From NCBI RefSeq assembly GCF_003851045.1, contig NZ_BFBX01000001.1:2733-36727 (forward strand): DNA of 33,995 bases, in the 5' to 3' direction. Below are positions 8,997 to 16,038 of this stretch, one piece after another (positions within the stretch are counted from its first letter, which is position 1; each line of letters opens with the position of its first letter). The notes under the pieces are model-generated. The model saw only the letters and a program-made list of their open reading frames with translations. It searched no databases and was not told the origin of the DNA. This stretch comes from Paenibacillus sp. 598K. GTDB taxonomy: Bacteria; Bacillota; Bacilli; Paenibacillales; Paenibacillaceae. A program made the position numbers and the translations under genes.

Positions 8997-9882
8997 GGAG
9001 CAACGCAATCGGAAGAGAGAGCTTCTGGTCTACCGCTGGAAGCGATACAGCATCGGCTATCTGTTCGTCCTGCCCTGGCTGATCGGGTTTATTGCTTTCA
9101 TGGCCTTCCCACTGCTCTCTTCCTTATATATGAGCTTCAACGAGGTGCGGATGGGCGGCAATGGCTTCGCACTGAAGTGGGTCGGCATCGATAATTTCCG
9201 GCATGCTTTTGTTAAGGATAATGTGTTTCCGGTCGAATTGCTGCTGTATGTGCAAGAGATGCTGTTGATTATTCCCATTATCGTTATCTTTGCCTTGTTC
9301 ATCTCCCTGCTGCTCAACCAGCAATTCCCGCTGCGGTTTTTATTCCGCGCAGTATTCTTCCTGCCGGTCATCTTCGCGACCGGGCAAGTGCTGAGCGAGC
9401 TGTTCTCGCAGGGCGCCGGAGAGCTCCCCTTCCTCGATCAGTATGGCATCGAGCCGCTGGTGCGCCAACAGTTAGGCTCGCAATTCGCTGAGCCGGCCCT
9501 CAATGTGTTGAGCCGGGCGGTGCTGATCCTGTGGTATTCGGGGGTGCAAATCACGATCTTCCTGGCAGGCCTGCAGTCCATTCCCAAGGCGGTCTACGAG
9601 GCGGTCTGGATCGACGGGGCATCGCCTTGGGACAGCTTCTGGACCATTACGCTGCCGAATATGCTGCCGTTCGTCAGTCTGTGTACCCTCTATACGATCG
9701 TCGAGCTGTTCACCTTCCCGCAGAATCCGGTTATCCGGCATATTCGGGCGAACATGTTCAAGGTGGTTACCGGTTATGGGTACTCCAACGCGCTGGCATG
9801 GATTTACTTTACGTTCATTATTGTGCTGCTCGGGCTGGCGTTATGGTTCATCCAGCGCAGCGTTCGGCAGAGGGGGGTCTAG
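8986..9882 (+). CDS. Sugar ABC transporter permease, MalF type (second importer)
   Basis: 298-residue CUT1 permease. ATG 8986 follows GGGGAGGTG at a good distance and overlaps the end of the DUF5696-type gene. TM1 is near 23-45 ('YLFVLPWLIGFIAFMAFPLL'), with more hydrophobic segments at about 85-105 and 112-130. The EAA loop near residues 203-222 reads 'AVYEAVWIDGA', with Val-Trp in place of Ala-Lys but the I-D-G-A core kept. It differs clearly from the permease at 2844, so this is a second importer and not a recent tandem duplicate. Its partner begins two bases after its stop. Confidence 0.94.
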   Translation: MAGKEQRNRKRELLVYRWKRYSIGYLFVLPWLIGFIAFMAFPLLSSLYMSFNEVRMGGNGFALKWVGIDNFRHAFVKDNVFPVELLLYVQEMLLIIPIIVIFALFISLLLNQQFPLRFLFRAVFFLPVIFATGQVLSELFSQGAGELPFLDQYGIEPLVRQQLGSQFAEPALNVLSRAVLILWYSGVQITIFLAGLQSIPKAVYEAVWIDGASPWDSFWTITLPNMLPFVSLCTLYTIVELFTFPQNPVIRHIRANMFKVVTGYGYSNALAWIYFTFIIVLLGLALWFIQRSVRQRGV

Positions 9883-9884
9883 CC

Positions 9885-10931
9885 ATGAAGCATCACAACG
9901 ATGGAGGCAAGGGGCTGGCAGAGGAGCCGGGCAGGCAGCAGCAGCCACCTGAAAGGCAACAGCTGCATCCTATCGGGCGGCTGCAGCGGCTGCGGGAGCT
10001 GGTGCAAGGCAGGCGCGGACAGATGGTGAAGCAGGTCGTGCTGGGTCGCCACCTCAATGACGGGCTGCTGGCGAAGCTGCTTATTTTGTTCTTGCTCTCC
10101 ATCCTGGCTTTCTTGTATCTGCAGCCGTTGTTCTACATTATCTCGACGATGCTGATGAATGTGTCTGACCTGATTAATCCGGCGATTCGCTGGATTCCGC
10201 AGACCATCCATACAGATAATTTCTTGAAGGCATGGGATGGGCTACGCTATCCGACAGCCTTCACCAATACCCTTGTCATTGCATTGACCTGCTCGGCGAT
10301 TCAGGTGCTCATGTGTGCGATTACCGGTTATGGTCTGGCCAAGTTTCCCTTTCCCGGCCGCGGCCTCGTCAGCTTCCTGGTGCTGCTGACGTTCCTGGTG
10401 CCGCCGCAGATCATTATTATTCCGTTGTACATGGTCTACAGCAAGCTGGGCTGGCTGGATACGCCGCTCGTATTCCTGATTCCCGCATTGTTCGGGCAAG
10501 GTCTACGCAGCGCGCTGTTCATCTTCATCTTCCGCCAGTTCTTCCGCCAGCAGCCGGCATCGCTGGAGGAGGCGGCACAGCTAGACGGGGCTTCTCCGCT
10601 ACGGATGTTCTTTCGGATTATGCTGCCGCTGTCGGGCACAGCGTGCCTGGTCGTCTTCCTGTTCTCGTTCATCTGGTACTGGAACATGAGCTATGAGGCA
10701 TCGATGTTCCTGCCCAAGGCGTATCCAACATTGGCGATCAGCCTGGAGAGGCTGGAGGACAATCTGGCCGGTATGGAGACGCTATATGTCACGACCAAGC
10801 AGGTTGACCCGCTGCATGAAGGGACGAAGATGGCGGCTTCCTTCCTGATTATCTTCCCGCCGTTATTGTTATATATGTTTGCCCAGCGCTGGTTCGTTCG
10901 CGGCGTTGAGCGGACGGGTGCAATCGAATAG
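9885..10931 (+). CDS. Sugar ABC transporter permease, MalG type (second importer), with long N-terminal extension
   Basis: 348 residues from ATG 9885, two bases after the previous stop with AGGGGGG upstream; the open frame reaching back to 9531 is only overlap with the preceding gene. The first ~60 residues are hydrophilic and rich in Gln and Arg ('GRQQQPPERQQLHPIGRLQR'), which is longer than usual for this subunit. TM1 is near 66-92 ('LLILFLLSILAFLYLQPLFYI'). The EAA loop near residue 227 reads 'SLEEAAQLDGASPL', close to consensus. The family-typical tail 'PPLLLYMFAQRWFVRGV' ends the protein. It would pair with the 8986 permease and take substrate from the lipoprotein encoded at 11044. If the extension is real it would be cytoplasmic, since the family's N-terminus is inside. 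Confidence 0.93.
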   Translation: MKHHNDGGKGLAEEPGRQQQPPERQQLHPIGRLQRLRELVQGRRGQMVKQVVLGRHLNDGLLAKLLILFLLSILAFLYLQPLFYIISTMLMNVSDLINPAIRWIPQTIHTDNFLKAWDGLRYPTAFTNTLVIALTCSAIQVLMCAITGYGLAKFPFPGRGLVSFLVLLTFLVPPQIIIIPLYMVYSKLGWLDTPLVFLIPALFGQGLRSALFIFIFRQFFRQQPASLEEAAQLDGASPLRMFFRIMLPLSGTACLVVFLFSFIWYWNMSYEASMFLPKAYPTLAISLERLEDNLAGMETLYVTTKQVDPLHEGTKMAASFLIIFPPLLLYMFAQRWFVRGVERTGAIE

Positions 10932-10990
10932 AGCCTTGTGTGGCAGGCATATTGCATTCTGAGAGGGGGGTGAGGCGAATCATTAGCAGG

Positions 10991-11020
10991 TTGGACGAAT
11001 AATCGAGAGATGAACATAAA
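10991..11020 (+). promoter_or_regulatory. Candidate promoter in front of the second binding-protein gene
   Basis: The 112-base gap 10932-11043 is the longest inside the transport block. It contains TTGGAC (10991-10996), an 18-base spacer and CATAAA (11015-11020), followed by an A/T-rich stretch and the ribosome site GGGAGGT of the next gene. A separate promoter here would let the binding protein be made in excess over the permeases, a common arrangement. The match is moderate and no hairpin was seen in the gap. Confidence 0.3.
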
Positions 11021-11043
11021 TAAAATTGGGAGGTTGGTCATCT

Positions 11044-12402
11044 ATGAAACAATTAGTGAAGTCCAAAATGATTACCTTGGCACTGCTTCTGGTGTATCTG
11101 TTGAGCGCTTGCTCCGGCGGCAACAGCGGCAATCCGGTAAAAACGAACAACAACGGCGATATCATGAAGGAAGAAGAGGGAGTAAGCAATGAGGAAAATC
11201 AAGACCCCGTGACGCTGCGCGTCCTGATGTGGAGTGATCGGCTGCAGCCGCTGTTCGATCTGTTCACAGCCCAATATCCCTGGATTACTGTAGAGCCAGT
11301 CTATCCCAAGGATGGCGACCTGGTGGGGACGTTCGTAGCGATGGATGCTGCGGGCACGCCGGTGGATCTGACCTGGCTGGTCGATATGTCCGCCTACGTC
11401 AAGGACGGTATGTTGGAGGACCTGAAGCCTTACATGGATAAGGACCCGGCGATGAAGAAGATTGAATTTATTCCTGGTTTTATCGATGCGTACGATATTG
11501 GCGACAAACGTTATGCCGTGCCGCATGTCTATGCGCCTACGTATATTTATATTAATAAAGAGGTCATGTCGAAGTATGGGCTGGAGATGCCGGAGCTGGA
11601 TTGGACGATGGATGAATTCCGCCAGCTTGCGAAGGCGGCCACCGACCCGGCAGCCGGCGACTACGGCCTGGCGTTCGACTCGATGTGGGGGCACCACTTC
11701 CTGACCGCCCTTGCGGTAGCCAACGGCAGCGCTGCCAATACCTATTACATGAACGAGGATTTGACACAATCTGTGCTGCATACGCCTGCTGTCATCGATG
11801 ATGTGAACTGGCTGAAGTCCTTCGTCACCCAGGATGGGTCGCTATTGAGCCTCCAAAAGGGCACGGAGCTCGGCTTGCAATCCGGCATCAGCGATTTCCT
11901 GAACGGCAAGTCGCTGTTCGCCTTCGGCGGAGACTGGGTGCTGCCGACGCTGGAGTCCGAGGCGAGCTTCGAGTGGGATGTGCTGCCGCTTCCGGCTGGC
12001 AAGGATAAGCAAGTGACGTGGGGCCTGCTGATGGCGATGGGGATGAACGCCAACTCCAAGAACAAGGACGCCGCTTATAAGTGGATCAGCTTCCAATACG
12101 AGCTGGAGGCGCAAAAAGCAAAAATCGACATGGGTGCCAGTGCAGCAATCGTTTCCGATGAGCTTGATCAGTATTACGAAGAAACGCCGATCTGGAAAGG
12201 GCGTAATGTAGACGCTGTGCGCTATACGAACAAGCTGTCATGCTGTGGAGACAAGACCTCGCGCATCCCTGCCTTTAGCGAGAATCCATGGGGCCTTCCC
12301 AGTAATGTCGTGATGGGCGATAGCCAGATGCAGGATGTTATTCCGCAGGTCGAGGCCTGGAACAAGCGAACCCTGGAGGTACGGAAGCAGTTGGGCTGGT
12401 AG
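11044..12402 (+). CDS. Sugar ABC transporter solute-binding lipoprotein (second importer)
   Basis: 452-residue extracellular solute-binding protein, family 1. ATG 11044 is chosen because GGGAGGT lies nine bases upstream; the in-frame TTG at 11026 precedes that site and cannot use it. A lipoprotein signal occupies residues 1-23 with lipobox L-S-A-C and Cys 23 as the predicted lipidation site, followed by a Gly/Asn/Ser-rich linker to about residue 55. The mature part has typical family segments: 'VTLRVLMWSDRLQPLFDLF' at the start of lobe 1, 'YAVPHVYAPTYIYINKEV' near the hinge and 'FAFGGDWVLPTLES' in lobe 2. It should be anchored on the outer face of the membrane and feed the permeases at 8986 and 9885. 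It has no fused carbohydrate-binding modules, unlike the first binding protein. A terminator hairpin begins 18 bases after its stop. Confidence 0.93.
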   Translation: MKQLVKSKMITLALLLVYLLSACSGGNSGNPVKTNNNGDIMKEEEGVSNEENQDPVTLRVLMWSDRLQPLFDLFTAQYPWITVEPVYPKDGDLVGTFVAMDAAGTPVDLTWLVDMSAYVKDGMLEDLKPYMDKDPAMKKIEFIPGFIDAYDIGDKRYAVPHVYAPTYIYINKEVMSKYGLEMPELDWTMDEFRQLAKAATDPAAGDYGLAFDSMWGHHFLTALAVANGSAANTYYMNEDLTQSVLHTPAVIDDVNWLKSFVTQDGSLLSLQKGTELGLQSGISDFLNGKSLFAFGGDWVLPTLESEASFEWDVLPLPAGKDKQVTWGLLMAMGMNANSKNKDAAYKWISFQYELEAQKAKIDMGASAAIVSDELDQYYEETPIWKGRNVDAVRYTNKLSCCGDKTSRIPAFSENPWGLPSNVVMGDSQMQDVIPQVEAWNKRTLEVRKQLGW

Positions 12403-12419
12403 CAGAAGGGTAGGGAACA

Positions 12420-12487
12420 GGGCCGGGCAGCAGCGCGGCGCACATGAACGGACCGCAGCTATCCGCTGTATGCCCGGCCCTTTTGTT
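12420..12487 (+). terminator. Rho-independent terminator after the transport operon
   Basis: A perfect ten-base stem, GGGCCGGGCA (12420-12429) pairing with TGCCCGGCCC (12471-12480), is followed directly by TTTTGTT. The 41-base loop can form a smaller inner stem (CAGCG with CGCTG). Its place between the binding-protein stop at 12402 and the next gene's ribosome site fits the end of the transport operon. Confidence 0.8.
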
Positions 12488-12515
12488 AATCGCCATCTTG
12501 AGGAGTGTGTCGGGA

Positions 12516-13631
12516 GTGAAATACTTTAAGAAGAAGGTTCGGATTGGACTGGTTGGCTATCAGTGGGCGGGAACGATGCATAGCCGGGCATACCGGGAAC
12601 TGGCAAGCTATGAGGATGCGGCGATGGGACCTGTCATGCAGACATTGGTTGGACGCAACGAGGAGCATGCGAAGCTGGCTGCCGTCAGGTTAGGCTGGAT
12701 GTCCTATGAGACGAATTGGCGTCGGCTGCTGATCAGGGACGATATCGACATTATCGACATCGCCTCACCGACTGCATCGCACGCGGAGATTGCGATTGCC
12801 GCGCTGGAGGCAGGCAAGCATGTGATCAGCGCCCACCCGCTCGCCCTCCATTCCGCAGATGCTGCTCGTATGCTGGCCGCTGCCCGCAAATCGCAATGCA
12901 TTCATATGGCAGCGAACCATCTGCTCTATGTGCCCGCGATTCGGGTTATGAAGCAATGGGTGGAAGAACGAACAATTGGTGAATTGCGCTCCCTGCAGAT
13001 TCATTATTCCGATGACAGCTTGCTGGGGCAAGCTGTCGGTATCGGCCGTTACCTGGCTGGCGAGTTCGGCAGGGTGACTGCTGCGGCGCTATCTGAATAT
13101 GGCAAGGAGGGTTCGTGGCAAGCCGGGGTGTCAGAGGAGCGGGCAAGAGCGGCAGATACCGCTTCGAATCGCCTGACGGCGAGCGCCGCGGAGCAACAGC
13201 CGCAGGCGTTCCTGGCGTCTCTCGAGGGAGGTGTAGCGGGCATCTTCTGCTACGCCCCGTATAGCTGCGGGGGGCGGCGCGGTATCCGAATCGAGCTGGG
13301 CGGCACGCAAGGGATGATCCGCTGGAGTATGGATAATATGAATCAGTTAAAGCTGTACGCACCAGAGCAGAGCCATGGCAAGCGTGGCTCCCGCAGCATC
13401 CGCTGCACCGCGGAGGAGCATCCGCAGGCGTCCTATTGCTGGCCGCTCGGACAGACGATCGGCACGGAGCACACCTTCTACAGCATGATTGGCGCTTTCC
13501 TGCAGTCGATTCTAACGGGCAAGGAGTTGACGCCATCCTTCGAGGACGGATACCGCAATCTGCTGGTTAGGGAGGCCGTGTATACGTCTGCGGCAGAGGA
13601 CAGGCCGGTGGATATCCTGTATTCGAAGTGA
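12516..13631 (+). CDS. Gfo/Idh/MocA-family protein with degenerate active site
   Basis: 371 residues from GTG 12516, which has GAGGAG about ten bases upstream; the in-frame ATG at 12444 lies inside the terminator hairpin and is unlikely. The N-terminal Rossmann fold is clear: 'RIGLVGYQWAGTMHSRAY' as the dinucleotide loop and 'IDIIDIASPTASHAEIAIAALEAGKHV'-like strands and helices to about residue 103. The hallmark E-K-P of the family is replaced by Ala-His-Pro (residues 106-108). The usual Gly-Gly-x3-D-x-G-x-H-x2-D catalytic segment is absent: after 'SLQIHYSDD' the chain goes straight to 'GIGRYLAGEFGRVTAA'. It may bind a nucleotide or sugar without oxidising it, or act on an unusual substrate. 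It stands between the transporter terminator and the beta-helix gene. The fold is well supported; the function is unknown. Confidence 0.8.
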   Translation: MKYFKKKVRIGLVGYQWAGTMHSRAYRELASYEDAAMGPVMQTLVGRNEEHAKLAAVRLGWMSYETNWRRLLIRDDIDIIDIASPTASHAEIAIAALEAGKHVISAHPLALHSADAARMLAAARKSQCIHMAANHLLYVPAIRVMKQWVEERTIGELRSLQIHYSDDSLLGQAVGIGRYLAGEFGRVTAAALSEYGKEGSWQAGVSEERARAADTASNRLTASAAEQQPQAFLASLEGGVAGIFCYAPYSCGGRRGIRIELGGTQGMIRWSMDNMNQLKLYAPEQSHGKRGSRSIRCTAEEHPQASYCWPLGQTIGTEHTFYSMIGAFLQSILTGKELTPSFEDGYRNLLVREAVYTSAAEDRPVDILYSK

Positions 13632-13656
13632 CGGAAGGGGGGGAATCCGCTACAAT
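13628..13656 (+). promoter_or_regulatory. Candidate promoter for the beta-helix/AraC pair
   Basis: GTGACG (13628-13633), a 17-base spacer and TACAAT (13651-13656) overlap the end of the Gfo/Idh-like gene. The optimal spacing and four of six -35 bases make it plausible. It would drive the beta-helix gene at 13737 and, through it, the AraC regulator. Without it these genes would depend on read-through from 12516. Confidence 0.35.
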
Positions 13657-13736
13657 AGATGCAGGTAGGGGTATGAATAATCGTTGCCGCGAGGGCAGAG
13701 ATCCCGGCGGGCGGATGGCCAAAAGGGGCGTTGAGG

Positions 13737-14939
13737 ATGAGCAAGGAAGAGCGAGAGCTAACGGATGTAATTAATGTACGGGCGAATGGGGCGGCTGGAG
13801 ACGGACAGACCGATGATTACGAGGCGATTCAGCGTTGTATAACCCTTGCCGAGCAAGCGGGCGGAGGAACGGTCTATTTCCCCCCGGGTAAGTATGTGGT
13901 CAACGGGACGTTGAGCCTGAAGCAGGGAGCTGTCGGATTGGCGGGCAGCAACGCAGCAGCAACGGTAATTGTGGAAGCGAATACAAGCGTTAGCCTGCTG
14001 GAGGTCGGTAACAATGGCAAGGTCGTCAACCATACGACCATTCGCGATCTGAGTGTTGAATATGCGGAGCCGGGAGCCACCGGGGCGTTAATGACGTTTC
14101 ATAATGTATGGCGTACCTATCTTATGAATGTTCATTTCGGCAACTCCGGCTGTTATTACAAGATGGGGTCCGGTGTATCGGTTGTCGGAGGCGGGCAGTT
14201 CCATATCCTGCAATGCATCTTCAGTTATCCGCTGCAATATGGCATCTACACGGCGTTGATCGGCGACGTACATATGGATAATCTGGAGATCAATCTGGCC
14301 GAGGACGAGCAATCGGTGGGCGCTATCTTCGATAGCAATACAGGCGGCATCTATGCAACCAATGTCAATGTCAACAGCGGGGGGACAGGCTTCCGCTTCG
14401 TCCATTCCTTCACGGATACGCAGCCGCCCAATTACGGCTTCTTCACGAATTGTCTGGCCGACACACAGTTCGGCGGCAACGGCTGGGACTTCCAGTGCGC
14501 GCTGTCGATGGTGCTAACCAATAGCTGGGCAGCCACAGCCAAGGGTATAGGCATCTATGCGGATCGCGTAACGGGGCTGGGTATCCATGATTCACGGATT
14601 TATTGGAACGGGGAGGAGGGCATAGCGGTAACAGGCCATGCCCGTGATGTGACGGTGTCGGGTTCGCGCATCCATGGCAACTCCAAGCGGGAGCCTGGGG
14701 AACGATCAGGCATTCGAATCGATCCGGCCGCACGGAATGTGATGGTGACGAACAATCGGATCGGGGAAGGCGACGGTTTCCCGGACAATCATGCGTATGC
14801 GATCGATATCGGAGCTGGTGAAGCGAGAGGTCTGATGGTACAAGGCAATATGCTGCTCACGAATCGATCGGGCGGCATCCGTGACAGCTCTGCGGGCGGC
14901 AATAAGCATATCGCAGGCAATTGGCAGGCTGAGGGCTGA
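13737..14939 (+). CDS. Right-handed parallel beta-helix protein (pectate lyase 3 / GH28-related), no signal peptide
   Basis: 400 residues from ATG 13737, chosen over TTG 13731 because AAGGGG lies eight bases upstream. The N-terminal cap shows the pectate-lyase-superfamily signature 'GDGQTDDYEAIQRCI' (starting at residue 21) and 'GGGTVYFPPGKYVV'. After it the chain is a succession of short strands with Asn- and Gly-rich turns, for example 'GIGIYADRVTGLGIHDSRIY' and 'GIRIDPAARNVMVTNNRI', typical of a beta-helix. Proteins of this type are lyases, hydrolases or epimerases on pectin-like or other acidic glycans. I cannot identify catalytic residues. There is no signal peptide, so it appears cytoplasmic, consistent with the other enzymes here acting on imported oligosaccharides. 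The AraC gene starts 38 bases after its stop. Confidence 0.8.
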   Translation: MSKEERELTDVINVRANGAAGDGQTDDYEAIQRCITLAEQAGGGTVYFPPGKYVVNGTLSLKQGAVGLAGSNAAATVIVEANTSVSLLEVGNNGKVVNHTTIRDLSVEYAEPGATGALMTFHNVWRTYLMNVHFGNSGCYYKMGSGVSVVGGGQFHILQCIFSYPLQYGIYTALIGDVHMDNLEINLAEDEQSVGAIFDSNTGGIYATNVNVNSGGTGFRFVHSFTDTQPPNYGFFTNCLADTQFGGNGWDFQCALSMVLTNSWAATAKGIGIYADRVTGLGIHDSRIYWNGEEGIAVTGHARDVTVSGSRIHGNSKREPGERSGIRIDPAARNVMVTNNRIGEGDGFPDNHAYAIDIGAGEARGLMVQGNMLLTNRSGGIRDSSAGGNKHIAGNWQAEG

Positions 14940-14977
14940 CGATTGCTTGTTCTGGAGGAGAAGGGGGCGACTGAGAG

Positions 14978-15874
14978 GTGGATATAGCTCTACTCAACAA
15001 CATCTCGCCGCTTGTGCGTATTGTGAAGATTATCAAATCCTGGGTACTGTCCGGAGAATGGATCGATTATGACAATGTCTATACGTATATTGAGCAGGGA
15101 ACAGCCGATTTCATTATTGGCGGGGTGAAATATACAGTTGCCGAGGGGGATGCTGTACTGATCCCGCCGTTCACCCACCATTTTATCAACGTGACAAGCG
15201 AGGAGCCGTTGATTCAGTATATATTTCACTTTGATCTGCACTATCGCCAGGAACGCAGCCATTGGAAGCGGGTCGGTATCGTTCATGAGGAGCAGCGCAA
15301 GAAGTGGCCGGAAGAGCTGCAGCTTGCCGGGTTATTCCCGGTTGTCCATCTGCAGCATTCCGAACGCTTCGACCTCAAGCGGGCTTTTCTCGTGATGCAT
15401 AAGGAATTCCGCGACAAGCGGCTCGGCTATGAGCTGATTGCCAAGTCGATGACGATTCACTTGCTGGCCATTTTTATGCGCAACCGCCAGCCGGAGGAGG
15501 ACAACGAGCAGGGCAAGGTTACGAAGGGCTGGGCTGTGATTAAGAAAAGCATTGATTATATTCACAAGCATTACGCCGATCCTAATCTGGACAATGATCG
15601 CATCAGTCTGGAGAGCGGCGTATCCACCAGCCATCTGTCGTTTATTTACAAGCAACAGCTCGGCGTTACGATTCACAGCTATCTGGTTCACGTGCGGATC
15701 GAGCAGTCCAAACGACTAATTCTGCACGGCAATGATACGCTGACGAACATCTCCGAGAAGGTCGGCTATGCGAGTATTCATCAATTCAGCAAGGCTTTCA
15801 AGAAGGTTGCGGGTATTACGCCCAGCCGTTTTATTGCGACGTATGCCAAGGAATTACGGGAAGCAGACCATTAG
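14978..15874 (+). CDS. AraC-family transcriptional regulator with N-terminal cupin domain
   Basis: 298 residues, GTG start at 14978 with AAGGGGG ten bases upstream and GGAGGAG a little further. Residues about 20-90 form a cupin-like sensor ('GTADFIIGGVKYTVAEGDAVLIPPFTHH'), the usual ligand-binding domain of sugar-responsive AraC proteins. The C-terminal ~100 residues hold two helix-turn-helix motifs: 'ISLESGVSTSHLSFIYKQQLG' region, then 'LTNISEKVGYASIHQFSKAF' and the family ending 'AGITPSRFI'. It lies immediately upstream of and in the same direction as the seven-gene fucose operon, with a 164-base regulatory gap in between, so it is the most likely activator of that operon. The inducer could be L-fucose or an imported oligosaccharide; that is inference. 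It is probably co-transcribed with the beta-helix gene. Confidence 0.93.
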   Translation: MDIALLNNISPLVRIVKIIKSWVLSGEWIDYDNVYTYIEQGTADFIIGGVKYTVAEGDAVLIPPFTHHFINVTSEEPLIQYIFHFDLHYRQERSHWKRVGIVHEEQRKKWPEELQLAGLFPVVHLQHSERFDLKRAFLVMHKEFRDKRLGYELIAKSMTIHLLAIFMRNRQPEEDNEQGKVTKGWAVIKKSIDYIHKHYADPNLDNDRISLESGVSTSHLSFIYKQQLGVTIHSYLVHVRIEQSKRLILHGNDTLTNISEKVGYASIHQFSKAFKKVAGITPSRFIATYAKELREADH

Positions 15875-15926
15875 TTGGGGTGTTCCTAAGGCAGAACAAG
15901 CCTGCCCCTGAAATCATCGTTTTTGA

Positions 15927-15976
15927 CAAAAAAGCATGTTTTAACTTAAAGACTTTACCTGGAATCTCTCTATAAT
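15927..15976 (+). promoter_or_regulatory. Fucose operon promoter with two-part activator motif
   Basis: The A/T-rich gap 15875-16038 holds TATAAT at 15971-15976 but no good -35 hexamer at the right distance (AAAGAC lies 17 bases upstream), a pattern typical of activator-dependent promoters. Upstream are CAAAAAA (15927-15933), 13 bases, then TAAAGACT (15947-15954), 16 bases before the -10 box. Box starts are 20 bases apart, about two helical turns, as in AraC-family sites. The same two boxes with the same spacing precede the divergent GH29-like gene. TTGACA at 15923-15928 overlaps the first box but has no good -10 box of its own. Confidence 0.6.
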
Positions 15977-15987
15977 TATAGGTAGCA

Positions 15988-16001
15988 AGTAAGCGTTAAC
16001 A
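15988..16001 (+). promoter_or_regulatory. cre site (CcpA catabolite repression operator)
   Basis: AGTAAGCGTTAACA matches the catabolite-response consensus TGWAANCGNTNWCA at every defined position except the first. It begins 12 bases after the TATAAT box, so it lies at or just after the expected transcription start, a position where CcpA blocks transcription in Bacillus relatives. This predicts glucose repression of the fucose operon. Confidence 0.65.
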
Positions 16002-16038
16002 CGCATTGCGACTTATCATTTAGGAGGGATTTTTTTCT

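Noticed and set aside
9531..9884. Longer version of the second MalG-type permease beginning inside the upstream gene.
   Set aside because: It would overlap the preceding permease by about 350 bases; ATG 9885 fits gene spacing and family length better.
12444..12515. Upstream in-frame ATG extending the Gfo/Idh-like protein by 24 residues.
   Set aside because: It lies within the terminator hairpin and adds residues not belonging to the Rossmann fold; GTG 12516 has a ribosome site.
15876..15926. Possible terminator after the AraC gene (GGGG...CCCC with TGTTC/GAACA and a later TTTTT).
   Set aside because: The arms are short and interrupted by a six-base bulge; the T-run is 16 bases away from the stem. 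Not convincing.
15923..15951. TTGACA as a consensus -35 box for the fucose operon.
   Set aside because: No good -10 hexamer lies 16-18 bases downstream (best is TTAAAG/CTTAAA), and it is about 42 bases from the TATAAT box. It more likely forms part of the activator motif.
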